Shown here: in pieces, positions 1 to 6,830 of the stretch
Position numbering within the stretch: position 1 is the stretch's first letter
Layout: every line of letters starts with the position of its first letter
NCBI GenBank assembly: GCA_934256695.1
Contig: CAKQPE010000042.1
Location: 1 to 15,317 of the forward strand
Length of the DNA: 15,317 nt
From: an uncultured Eubacteriales bacterium
Lineage (GTDB): Bacteria; Bacillota; Clostridia; Lachnospirales; Anaerotignaceae
Reading direction: 5' to 3'
Translations under genes and position numbers: made by a program
Notes under the pieces: model-generated
Databases searched by the model: none
What the model saw: only the letters and a program-made list of their open reading frames with translations
Told to the model about the DNA's origin: nothing

Positions 1-16
1 GTCTGTTTATTCTTCT

Positions 17-77
17 GTTTGAACAAGTCGAAATCCTGATTTCGACTTAGGTGTCGACTTTGTCGACACCCTCAAAC
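17..77. repeat. Palindromic hairpin pair with closing stem
   Basis: Two perfect hairpins lie side by side: AAGTCGAAAT (25-34) pairs with ATTTCGACTT (39-48), and GGTGTCGAC (50-58) pairs with GTCGACACC (62-70). GTTTGA (17-22) can pair with TCAAAC (72-77) and close both into a three-way junction. The closing arm overlaps the left arm of the terminator that follows, so the two folds exclude each other. The block could be the 3' end of a gene left of the window or a dispersed palindromic repeat; the role is not known. Confidence 0.6.
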
Positions 78-110
78 TGCCATAGTATTGTGCTGTGGCA
101 GTTTATTTTT
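74..110 (+). terminator. Intrinsic terminator upstream of pyrB
   Basis: A 12-bp stem (74-85 with 93-104, one G-U pair) with a 7-nt loop is followed by a T-rich run. It would stop transcripts entering from the left edge of the window and so insulate pyrB, whose own promoter lies downstream. Confidence 0.75.
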
Positions 111-195
111 TGTACTTAAACTCTGTAATTGCCTGTTATCAATATTTTACTTATTTTACTATAATAAAGTCTTGCTGTATTTTTTCACAGCCGTA

Positions 196-224
196 TTGAC
201 AAAATTCTGCCTCTGACGGATAAT
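196..224 (+). promoter_or_regulatory. pyrB promoter (sigma-A type)
   Basis: A perfect -35 box TTGACA (196-201) is followed, after 17 bp, by GATAAT (219-224), which differs from the -10 consensus at one base. Transcription would begin near 231, leaving a leader of about 57 nt, too short for a typical PyrR attenuator with terminator and antiterminator. TGACGGA (214-220) and TCCGTCA (238-244) form an inverted repeat around the -10 box and start site, which could be an operator. Confidence 0.75.
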
Positions 225-287
225 TTAATAAGGTATGTCCGTCAAAAACGGCGGATAAGTAAAGTGTTAGTAAAGAGAGGCTGAAAA

Positions 288-1202
288 ATGAGACATTTAA
301 TTGACCCGTTGGATTTTACAAAGGACGAAACAGAAGAACTTCTCGTGCTTGCCGAGGATATAAGAAATAATCCTGAAAAATATCAGGAAAAATGCAAGCA
401 TAAAAAAATTGCAACTCTTTTTTATGAACCAAGCACACGTACAAGACTTTCTTTTGAGTCTGCTATGATTAACCTCGGCGGAAGCGTTATAGGTTTTTCA
501 TCTGCAAATTCTTCATCTGCTTCAAAAGGCGAAAGTGTAGCCGATACAATAAGAGTAATAAGCTGCTTTGCCGATATTGCCGCAATGCGTCATCCCAAAG
601 AAGGTGCTCCTATGAGAGCAAGTATGTATTCCGAAATACCTGTAATAAACGCAGGCGACGGCGGACATCAGCACCCTACACAAACTCTTGCTGACCTTGC
701 AACAATCAGAAGACGAAAAGGTCATCTTGACAATCTTACAATAGGTCTCTGCGGCGATCTTAAATTCGGCAGAACCGTACACAGCCTTATAAAAAGCATT
801 TCCAGATGGAGTGGTATAAAGTTTGTTCTTATTAGCCCTAACGAGCTTCGTGTACCGGATTATATAATAAACGAGGTTTTAAAGCCTAAAAACATTGAAT
901 TTGAAGAAACAACAGACCTTGAGTCTGTACTCCCTAAGCTTGACATTCTTTATATGACAAGAGTACAAAGAGAACGTTTCTTCAACGAGGAGGACTATGT
1001 ACGTCTTAAAGACAGCTATATTTTGACAGAAAAGAAAATGGAGCTTGCTAAGAGTGATATGTCCGTTCTTCACCCTCTCCCAAGAGTAAACGAAATCACT
1101 CTTGCTGTGGACAAAGATCCAAGAGCCGCTTATTTTGAGCAGGTACAAAACGGTATGTATGTAAGAATGGCACTTATACTTAAATTACTCAATCTTGCTT
1201 AA
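288..1202 (+). CDS. pyrB: Aspartate carbamoyltransferase, catalytic subunit
   Basis: The enzyme joins carbamoyl phosphate and L-aspartate to give N-carbamoyl-L-aspartate, the committed step of pyrimidine synthesis in the cytoplasm. At 304 residues it is full length for the family. Visible motifs are the carbamoyl-phosphate loop STRTR (residues 49-53), the 80s loop SASKGES (77-83) whose lysine reaches the neighbouring subunit, HQHPTQTLAD (127-136), the TRVQRERF loop (224-231) and LHPLPRVNEI (261-270). The ATG follows a GAGAGG ribosome binding site by 7 nt. pyrI follows after 16 nt, so this is the catalytic half of an allosteric two-subunit enzyme as in enteric bacteria. Codon use is ordinary, with many ATA isoleucines. 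Identification is secure. Confidence 0.98.
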   Translation: MRHLIDPLDFTKDETEELLVLAEDIRNNPEKYQEKCKHKKIATLFYEPSTRTRLSFESAMINLGGSVIGFSSANSSSASKGESVADTIRVISCFADIAAMRHPKEGAPMRASMYSEIPVINAGDGGHQHPTQTLADLATIRRRKGHLDNLTIGLCGDLKFGRTVHSLIKSISRWSGIKFVLISPNELRVPDYIINEVLKPKNIEFEETTDLESVLPKLDILYMTRVQRERFFNEEDYVRLKDSYILTEKKMELAKSDMSVLHPLPRVNEITLAVDKDPRAAYFEQVQNGMYVRMALILKLLNLA

Positions 1203-1218
1203 AAGGAGGCAACACAAA

Positions 1219-1641
1219 ATGCTTAACATAGACGAAATTCAAAACGGCATTGTAATAGACCACATCAAGGCAGGCACAAGCCGTACCCTTGCCGATATTG
1301 CTAATCTTGACAGTCTTGAGTGCAGTGTGGCAATGATAAGAAATGTACGCAGTACAAAAAGCGGAAAAAAAGACATAATCAAAATCGAGGGCGATACATC
1401 TTCAATTAATTTCGGTATACTTGCATATATCGACCCTGATATAACAATAAATTATATAGAAAACGGAAAAATAGTAAGAAAAGAAAAACCCGTTCTTCCG
1501 GAAACTCTTGTAAATGTAATGAAATGCAATAACCCAAGATGTATAACAAGCATAGAGCATGAATGTGAACATATATTCAAGCTTACATCAAGCGGAAAAT
1601 ACCGTTGTGTATACTGCGAAGAAGAATTTAACAAAAAATAA
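1219..1641 (+). CDS. pyrI: Aspartate carbamoyltransferase regulatory subunit
   Basis: This zinc-binding subunit joins catalytic trimers and carries the nucleotide effector site. The protein of 140 residues has the four zinc ligands C103, C108, C130 and C133 in the CX4C...CX2C arrangement of E. coli PyrI. D14 and H15 match the effector residues D19/H20 there, and K51 and K55 match K56/K60. The residue equivalent to E. coli R96 is K90. The start at 1219 is chosen because AAAAGGAGG (1201-1209) sits at the right distance; an in-frame start at 1195 overlaps pyrB and has no ribosome binding site. It is co-transcribed with pyrB and followed by a strong terminator. Confidence 0.97.
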   Translation: MLNIDEIQNGIVIDHIKAGTSRTLADIANLDSLECSVAMIRNVRSTKSGKKDIIKIEGDTSSINFGILAYIDPDITINYIENGKIVRKEKPVLPETLVNVMKCNNPRCITSIEHECEHIFKLTSSGKYRCVYCEEEFNKK

Positions 1642-1666
1642 TCTGCCGAAACCCTTAATCTAAACT

Positions 1667-1701
1667 AAAAAACCCATATGCCTGTGGCATATGGGTTTTT
1701 T
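1667..1701. terminator. Bidirectional terminator, pyrBI / membrane protein
   Basis: A perfect 16-bp stem (1667-1682 with 1686-1701) and a 3-nt loop, with A-tract and T-tract flanks, can end transcription from both sides. It serves pyrBI on the plus strand and the convergent small membrane protein gene on the minus strand. Confidence 0.9.
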
Positions 1702-1715
1702 AAGTTTTATTCGTT

Positions 1716-2117
1716 TTATTCTTTTCTTCTGTATCTTTCCAAAACAACATATAACGCAATATTGATTACCGCAAGAACCACAAACGGTATATAATCAATT
1801 ACAGATATTGTACCGCATAATTTAAAAGTAGTCACAGCCGAAAATCCCACTGCAAAAACATACATAACAAAATATACAGCCTTTAAACATATACCACTGT
1901 ACATAAGTGTTATAAAAAGCATAAATGCACCTGTAATATACGGCACTGCGGAAAAAGGATTTATAACCTCCGCTATTCTGTCACTTAAAGAATACACCGG
2001 ACTTATCATCGTGTAATAATAAAACATATACAAAAGCATATAAACAAGCGGAAAGGCAGGTTTAAGATATACATGTTTATTATATTTTTCATAAACAACA
2101 TCTATAAAAGATTCCAT
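1716..2117 (-). CDS. Small four-helix membrane protein, unknown
   Basis: I do not recognise this family. The 133-residue product has a charged N-terminus (about 18 residues), four hydrophobic segments near 20-39, 57-74, 78-96 and 107-126, and a short basic tail ending RYRRKE, so it should be an integral membrane protein. No catalytic motif is visible. The start at 2117 is preferred because GGGAGGG lies just upstream; an in-frame ATG at 2156 lacks a ribosome binding site. It lies 108 bp downstream of the AI-2E transporter gene on the same strand with no clear terminator between, so it may be co-transcribed. A weak promoter-like pair (TTTACA, 17 bp, TACTAT) in the gap could also drive it alone. 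Confidence 0.7.
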   Translation of the reverse strand: MESFIDVVYEKYNKHVYLKPAFPLVYMLLYMFYYYTMISPVYSLSDRIAEVINPFSAVPYITGAFMLFITLMYSGICLKAVYFVMYVFAVGFSAVTTFKLCGTISVIDYIPFVVLAVINIALYVVLERYRRKE

Positions 2118-2225
2118 ACGCCCTCCCAACTCAAAATATTTAAAACCAAAATACAATAATTTATATATAGTATTTTACTACAAAACCATTGTAAATCAAA
2201 TTAAATATTCTCTAATTATAAAAAA

Positions 2226-3425
2226 TTATTTCTTTTGGGAATAGTAATCTTTTGTATCACTTGACATTCCCTTGTTTTTAAGCCGCATATTTACAAACTT
2301 TGTAAATATATCTATTATTACCGCAAAAAGCGGAACACCTACTATCATTCCGAATACGCCCCAGAGATTGCCGAAAACAAGTATTGAAAACAATACCCAT
2401 ATGCTCGGTATACCTACTTTATCGCCCAATATTTTAGGGCCAAGGATATTTCCGTCAAACTGCTGGAGTATAAAAACAAATATAAGAAAATATAAAGCCT
2501 TTAGCGGACTAATGAAAAGTATAAGTATTACCCCCGGCACAGCACCTATAATAGGACCAAAAAACGGTATAATATTTGTTACACCTATTATAACCGCAAG
2601 CAAAACCGAATACGGCATATCCATTATATTAAGCACTACTGCCGCTATAATTCCTATTATAAAAGAGTCTATAAGCTTTCCCAATATAAATCCGCCGAAA
2701 GAATTATCCGCAAACCTCAGTTCATCAAGAACAATTTCCGCCCATTCTTTTTTAAAAACAGCATATATAAACTTTTTAAACTGTGCCTTAAATGTCTTTC
2801 TTCCGTTAAGTACATATATCGAAACTATAAAAGCAACAACCAGATTAAGTATTCCGTTTCCAAGCTCCATTATTCTTACGGAAAATATGCTTACTATCTG
2901 TGCGGCATTTTTAAATATACCGCTTTCTATAAAATCATTTGCCTCCTTGTATGCCTTGTTTGCATAATCATTAAGCGAAACTCCCAAGTTTGGGTTTGTT
3001 TCTGCTATTTTTCCATAAAGATTATAAAGCTCATTAATCCATTCCGGAATTACACTGATAATTGACTTTAAACTTTCTATCACCTGAGGCAGAACCAGTT
3101 TAAGGAAAATATATATTATAAATAAAAGTATTGCATAAGAAAGAACTATTGAACCTTTTTCCGCCAAAGTCTTTGCATTTTCTTTTTTAGATGAATGTTT
3201 GCAAATAACACAATATAATTTTTTTTCTATTTTATTGCAGACAGGCGAAAGAACATATGCCAAAGCACTGCCGTATACAAAAGGCGACAGTATACCTATC
3301 ATTCCGTTTATGCTGCTTATGAAAGTACTGTACTTACCTATACAGAAATATATAATTATGCTTACTGCCAGTACTCCCGCAAGTATAATGCCAAGTGTAA
3401 GGTATTTTTTTATTTCACTTTTCAT
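2226..3425 (-). CDS. AI-2E family (PerM-type) transporter
   Basis: A polytopic membrane protein of 399 residues in the AI-2E/UPF0118 family, which includes the Bacillus YtvI and YueF proteins and E. coli TqsA. Known members export autoinducer-2 or move sodium and protons, but most are uncharacterised, so the substrate is unknown. Hydrophobic segments lie near 10-30, 40-60, 91-115, 178-205, 248-268, 272-310, 311-325 and 340-378. The C-terminal signatures are clear: NIIPFFGPIIGAVPG (284-298) and FDGNILGPKILGDKVGIP (323-340). The start at 3425 follows CGGAGG by 6 nt; that ribosome binding site lies inside the extension that a start at 3443 would give. It is separated from the upstream symporter gene by two terminator modules and so is probably transcribed independently. 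Confidence 0.9.
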   Translation of the reverse strand: MKSEIKKYLTLGIILAGVLAVSIIIYFCIGKYSTFISSINGMIGILSPFVYGSALAYVLSPVCNKIEKKLYCVICKHSSKKENAKTLAEKGSIVLSYAILLFIIYIFLKLVLPQVIESLKSIISVIPEWINELYNLYGKIAETNPNLGVSLNDYANKAYKEANDFIESGIFKNAAQIVSIFSVRIMELGNGILNLVVAFIVSIYVLNGRKTFKAQFKKFIYAVFKKEWAEIVLDELRFADNSFGGFILGKLIDSFIIGIIAAVVLNIMDMPYSVLLAVIIGVTNIIPFFGPIIGAVPGVILILFISPLKALYFLIFVFILQQFDGNILGPKILGDKVGIPSIWVLFSILVFGNLWGVFGMIVGVPLFAVIIDIFTKFVNMRLKNKGMSSDTKDYYSQKK

Positions 3426-3537
3426 ACGCCGCCTCCGAAACATTACGTTATACTTTATTTGTTATAAAGCTATTTTACAATACTTTGAGCAAAAAATCAC
3501 TTTATTTTTCATTATACTTTTTTAATTTTTGTTTAAA

Positions 3538-3604
3538 CAAAAAAGAATGACCCGACAACTATATTCCTATTGTTGTCGGGCCACTCCAAATCAAATGGGA
3601 TAGT
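3538..3604 (-). ncRNA. Putative small RNA, about 65 nt
   Basis: On the minus strand a promoter (TTGAAA at 3637-3632, 17-bp spacer, extended -10 TGGTATAAG ending at 3609) predicts a start near 3604-3601. The transcript would open with an unpaired (A)CUAUCCCAUUUGAUUUGG and run into a hairpin made from TGGCCCGACAAC (3583-3572) and GTTGTCGGGTCA (3559-3548), then six Us (3544-3539). A single-stranded C-rich 5' seed followed by a terminator is a usual layout for base-pairing sRNAs. No reading frame fits. The first 20 nt are repeated in the terminator region of the upstream symporter gene, and 16 nt are complementary to the leader of the AstE-like gene. Expression is inferred, not shown. Confidence 0.55.
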
Positions 3605-3608
3605 TTTA

Positions 3609-3637
3609 CTTATACCATACTTTTGTATTAATTTCAA
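3609..3637 (-). promoter_or_regulatory. Promoter of the putative small RNA
   Basis: The minus strand reads TTGAAA (3637-3632), a 17-bp spacer and TATAAG (3614-3609), with TGG directly before the -10 box as in extended -10 promoters. No protein gene begins downstream before the terminator at 3583-3539, so its only product would be the short RNA. Confidence 0.55.
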
Positions 3638-3674
3638 ATTATTTTTTCTTATGTCACATATATAAAATTAATTC

Positions 3675-3736
3675 AAAAAGAATACCCCCATACGGACATA
3701 TAGTCCATACAAGGGTACTCCAAATCAAATGGGATA
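3675..3736 (-). terminator. Terminator of AGCS gene with the 20-nt element
   Basis: The RNA from the minus strand forms a 16-bp stem (3718-3703 with 3697-3682) around a 5-nt loop, fully paired if G-U wobbles are allowed, followed by TCTTTTT. Because of the wobbles it works on the minus strand only. Directly before the stem stands the same 20 nt as in the putative sRNA (3736-3717), and the motif ATTCTTTTT after the stem is also shared. No promoter is seen just upstream of this copy, so the element would be part of the symporter mRNA 3' UTR. Confidence 0.8.
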
Positions 3737-3807
3737 ATTACAAAACAACTTAATCAAACTGCGGACACTGCGCTATGTACGCAAGTTTTAAACAAATTGA
3801 TTTTTTA

Positions 3808-5313
3808 TTAAGCCTGTTCGTCAATCTTTCTAAGCTCAACACGAAGTGCTTCTTCTTCTGCGAATACCTTAGGGTCATCTTCGTAGAATACATGGAAGTT
3901 AGGATCAACTGTACCTTTGCCCATAAATCTTGCCTTGTAGTCCTTAAGAAGTGCAAAGAAGTCATTTCTGAGAAGGAACATAGCAAGGAGGTTAGAGAAT
4001 ACAGGTATAATAAGTGTAACGTCTACTATAGCCCAGAAAAGGTCTGCACTGTAACCGCCGAGTGTGATTGAACCTACGATAATTAAGTTAGGGATAGGGA
4101 ATACAAATTTAAATAATTTGCAAAGCATATCTCTTGTTTTTGGTTTTCTTGCAAATGCCCATCTTATGATTGCGATGTAGTATGTAAACCAGCCTGCTGT
4201 TGTTGTAATACCGAAAAGGCAAGCCATAAGACCGATGAATATAGGAGCAACCGAACCGTAAACCGAACGATATGATTCGATTGTAAGTGTAGCACCTGTC
4301 ATACCGTTTGACCAGCATCCTGAGATAATAACTGCAAGACCTGTAATAGAGCAAACGATGATTGTGTCAACGAAAACTTCAAATGAACCCCAGAGACCCT
4401 GTCTTACAGGATGTACTGTGTTGGCAGAACCATGGATAAGTGGTGATGAACCCTGACCGGCTTCGTTTGAGTTGATGGATCTTGCCATACCTTTTGAGAT
4501 TGTCTTTGAAACAACTGTACCTGCGAAACCGCCTACTGCAGCATGAGGTGTGAAAGCATATTTAAAGATTTCAACAATTGACGGAATAACATTATTTAAG
4601 TTAGCAATTATAATTCCGAGACCGCCTACGATGAAAAGTACACACATGAAAGGAACAAGTGTTGTTGCAACCTTAGCTACACGAGGTGTGCCGCCGAAGA
4701 TGATGTAGTAAAGAACTGCTGTGTAGAGAACTGTTACAAGCATCATAGGAAGACCAAAGCTTACGTGAAGAATTTCCGAAATTGTGTAAGCCTGTGAACC
4801 ACCAAGGAACTGTGCTACGAAACCGATAGCGAAAAGAACGGCTACAACCATAGCTGCTTTGATGCCACGTCTTCTAACAAGACCTTTTTCAACCATTGTA
4901 GGTGTTGATGAATAATATCCGCCGTGTTCGTCTTTACTTCTGTAGTAAACGGCAAGTGAAATTTCAACGCACTTTGTCATCATGCCAAGGAATGCTGCAA
5001 CCCAGATCCAGAAAAGTGAACCAGGACCACCAACAGCGATAGCAGATGCAACACCTGCCATGTTACCGCAGCCTACACAGCCGCCGATAGCAATACATAC
5101 AGCTTCAAAAGGTGATACAGTACCTTCTTTTTTGTTTTTTGCTTCTTTAGATGTTAAAGCACCTAAAGTATTCTTCATTACATGAGGAAAATGTACAATC
5201 TGGAATAAACCACTTCTTAATGTAAAATAAATTGAGATGAAGAATACAAAGAAAAGAAACGGCTTGCCCCAAAGGACATCGTCCAATGCATAAATTATGT
5301 CGCCAAAACTCAT
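3808..5313 (-). CDS. AGCS family sodium/amino-acid symporter
   Basis: A membrane protein of 501 residues in the alanine/glycine:cation symporter family, which brings small neutral amino acids into the cell with sodium. The family signatures are plain: CGNMAGVASAIAVGGPGS (82-99) and NSNEAGQGSSPLIHGSAN (281-298), followed by GLWGSFEVFVDTIIVC (306-321). About 10-11 hydrophobic segments fit the fold. The cytoplasmic tail (about 455-501) is charged. The start at 5313 follows AAGGGGG by 9 nt; an in-frame extension to 5379 would cross a leader hairpin and lacks a ribosome binding site. Codon use is biased like the two PLP lyase genes, suggesting high expression. The exact substrate is not settled by sequence; alanine, glycine or another small amino acid are all possible. 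Confidence 0.93.
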   Translation of the reverse strand: MSFGDIIYALDDVLWGKPFLFFVFFISIYFTLRSGLFQIVHFPHVMKNTLGALTSKEAKNKKEGTVSPFEAVCIAIGGCVGCGNMAGVASAIAVGGPGSLFWIWVAAFLGMMTKCVEISLAVYYRSKDEHGGYYSSTPTMVEKGLVRRRGIKAAMVVAVLFAIGFVAQFLGGSQAYTISEILHVSFGLPMMLVTVLYTAVLYYIIFGGTPRVAKVATTLVPFMCVLFIVGGLGIIIANLNNVIPSIVEIFKYAFTPHAAVGGFAGTVVSKTISKGMARSINSNEAGQGSSPLIHGSANTVHPVRQGLWGSFEVFVDTIIVCSITGLAVIISGCWSNGMTGATLTIESYRSVYGSVAPIFIGLMACLFGITTTAGWFTYYIAIIRWAFARKPKTRDMLCKLFKFVFPIPNLIIVGSITLGGYSADLFWAIVDVTLIIPVFSNLLAMFLLRNDFFALLKDYKARFMGKGTVDPNFHVFYEDDPKVFAEEEALRVELRKIDEQA

Positions 5314-5337
5314 TATATAATTCCCCCTTCTAAATAT

Positions 5338-5450
5338 AACTCGCCTCTCCCAAAACGAGTTGCGGAAACCTTTCCGCAATGCATATACAAAATCCTTACA
5401 AATGCATATGCACTTAAAAATAAATTCTTAATGCTGCGCAATCATTAAGA
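5338..5450 (-). promoter_or_regulatory. Structured 5' leader of the AGCS gene
   Basis: Between the predicted start of transcription (about 5454) and the gene, the minus-strand RNA can form four successive hairpins: TCTTAATG/CATTAAGA (5450-5443 with 5433-5426), ATGCAT arms (5407-5402 with 5384-5379), TGCGGAAA/TTTCCGCA (5378-5371 with 5368-5361) and AACTCG/CGAGTT (5361-5356 with 5343-5338). The last has a 12-nt loop containing GGGAGAGG and lies just before the ribosome binding site. It does not match the glycine riboswitch consensus as I know it. It could be a translational control element, but this is inference. Confidence 0.45.
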
Positions 5451-5461
5451 TTTAGTTAGAT

Positions 5462-5490
5462 TTTAAACCCTTCAGTTATCATAGAGTCAA
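5462..5490 (-). promoter_or_regulatory. AGCS gene promoter
   Basis: The minus strand reads TTGACT (5490-5485), a 17-bp spacer ending in GGG, and TTTAAA (5467-5462) followed by AT. The promoter of the AstE-like gene (9424-9396) has the same -35 box, spacer length, GGG and TTTAA. Transcription should begin near 5454. Confidence 0.6.
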
Positions 5491-5748
5491 CAATTTTATC
5501 CATGAGATATATAAAATACACATCTTTTTACATTATCTAACACCATATTCCGTCATTAATGCCAAGATTAAATTATTTTTGTAATATATGCCCGTTTATG
5601 ATTCAAAATTTCTATAGAAATTTGTATAGTATTTTGTTGACATTTGAAAGGTTTATTAAAGTTTTATATAAGCTTTAAATGATATATTTTATCGTGTAGA
5701 TATATAAACATCAGTTGTTTTAAAATAATATATATTAATATATAGAAC
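5491..5748. other. AT-rich intergenic stretch with 18-bp palindrome
   Basis: I see no gene between the AGCS promoter and the terminator of the AEC gene. The main feature is a perfect 18-bp palindrome, AAATTTCTATAGAAATTT (5606-5623), which could be a protein binding site. A plus-strand TTGACA (5637-5642) has no well-placed -10 partner and no gene follows it. Confidence 0.5.
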
Positions 5749-5778
5749 AAAAAAATGCCATATACAACAGCCTTTTTT
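5749..5778 (-). terminator. Terminator of the AEC transporter gene
   Basis: The minus-strand RNA has a short stem GCUGU/AUGGC (with G-U pairs) extended by A6/U6 pairing and a run of seven Us, about 55 nt after the stop codon. The stem is short, so the call is moderate. Confidence 0.5.
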
Positions 5779-5831
5779 GAAAAATAATTTATAAACTGTA
5801 TAGTTAAATTCTCTTTAATCTGTTTTTAATG

Positions 5832-6755
5832 TTATATAATTACCGCTATTATAGGCAATGTAATAAGGCACAAAACATCTGTAAGGAACACCGCCGATGC
5901 GGCAAACTGTGTATCCGCACCATATTCCTGTGCAAATATTGCCGCCGCACCACCTGTAGGCATTGCATACAAAATCGTAAGCACGCCGGCAGAAAGACTG
6001 TTGCATTTAAGAACAAAGACAGCAAGTACATACATAAATACCGGTACCACAAGAAGTTTCGCCAAAGTAACAATAAATACTCTCCAGTTGCTTTTTAATA
6101 TTTTCATATCTACCGCCGCTATCTGTGCTCCTATTACAAACATTGTAACAGGAAGGCTTGCTCCCGAAATTTTATCGAGAATATTGTTTATAATTTCAGG
6201 AAGTCGTATATCAAACAGAAAAAGTATAAGCCCTATTATTATACTGAATGTACCCGGACTTATAAGTGCCTTCAAATCAATTCCGCCTTCGGCGTTTCCG
6301 GAAGATTTCATAAGAAGAACTCCGGCCGTAAAAATAAGCACATCTGTTGCCATCTCCGCAACTGATGCATAAAAAACAGCTTCACTGCCAAAAAGCATAT
6401 TCATAACAGGTATCCCTATTCCACCTGTATTTGCAAAAAACAGTATAAAGGCAATTATTCCGAAATACTTTCTGTTCATTCCCAATACTCTTGCGAATAC
6501 GGCAGAAAAAATAATTACAATACCGAAAAGTCCGAAAACAGCCGCAAATACTTTTATGCCGGATTTGAGCATCTCCGGTGAAAAATCCGTCTGCATAGAA
6601 TATATTATAACAGCCGGAAGTATAACCTTCATCATAAAACCGGACATAAGTTTAAGCTGATGCTGGTCTGCCATTTTTAATTTCTGAAAAACAACCCCAG
6701 GAACCGCAAGAGCAAAAATAACCGCAAGTGAACTTAAAATTGTATATATCGCCAA
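5832..6755 (-). CDS. AEC family transporter (auxin-efflux-like)
   Basis: A membrane protein of 307 residues in the AEC family, whose bacterial members move carboxylates such as malate or malonate, or amino acids. It has about ten hydrophobic segments and two conserved broken-helix motifs: ANTGGIGIP (108-116) and MPTGGAAAIFAQEYGAD (265-281). The start must be the TTG at 6755: an in-frame stop lies directly before it, and the next ATG (residue 28) would remove the first helix. The ribosome binding site (GGGGTGTGG) is weak, so translation may be low. It lies 75 bp downstream of the first PLP lyase gene with a terminator in between, so it probably depends on read-through. Codon use is ordinary, unlike the lyase. 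Export of a product acid of the lyase is an attractive guess only. Confidence 0.9.
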   Translation of the reverse strand: MAIYTILSSLAVIFALAVPGVVFQKLKMADQHQLKLMSGFMMKVILPAVIIYSMQTDFSPEMLKSGIKVFAAVFGLFGIVIIFSAVFARVLGMNRKYFGIIAFILFFANTGGIGIPVMNMLFGSEAVFYASVAEMATDVLIFTAGVLLMKSSGNAEGGIDLKALISPGTFSIIIGLILFLFDIRLPEIINNILDKISGASLPVTMFVIGAQIAAVDMKILKSNWRVFIVTLAKLLVVPVFMYVLAVFVLKCNSLSAGVLTILYAMPTGGAAAIFAQEYGADTQFAASAVFLTDVLCLITLPIIAVII

Positions 6756-6780
6756 TTAAACCACACCCCAATAAAATTTT

Positions 6781-6811
6781 AAAAAAAGACAGGACTTACA
6801 GTCCTGTCTTT
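6781..6811 (-). terminator. Terminator between PLP lyase 1 and AEC genes
   Basis: A perfect 12-bp stem (6785-6796 with 6800-6811) around a 3-nt loop is followed on the minus strand by seven Ts. It should strongly reduce transcription of the AEC gene relative to the lyase gene. Confidence 0.85.
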
Positions 6812-6830
6812 CTGTATAAGTTTAGAAGAA

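Noticed and set aside
231..287. PyrR transcription attenuator before pyrB
   Set aside because: There is no terminator or antiterminator between the promoter and the start codon; the leader is too short.
2272..2967. Long plus-strand open frame (231 codons) opposite the AI-2E gene
   Set aside because: It is antisense to a clear family member with its own ribosome binding site; the translated product looks like a shadow and has no start signal.
3739..3765. Independent promoter for the second 20-nt module
   Set aside because: TGTAAT could be a -10 box, but there is no -35 box 17 bp before it, so this copy is treated as part of the symporter 3' UTR.
5338..5450. Glycine riboswitch before the AGCS gene
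   Set aside because: The family context suggests it, but no conserved glycine aptamer core is visible in the leader.
5637..5665. Plus-strand promoter with TTGACA
   Set aside because: No -10 box lies 16-18 bp downstream, and no gene or plus-strand terminator follows.
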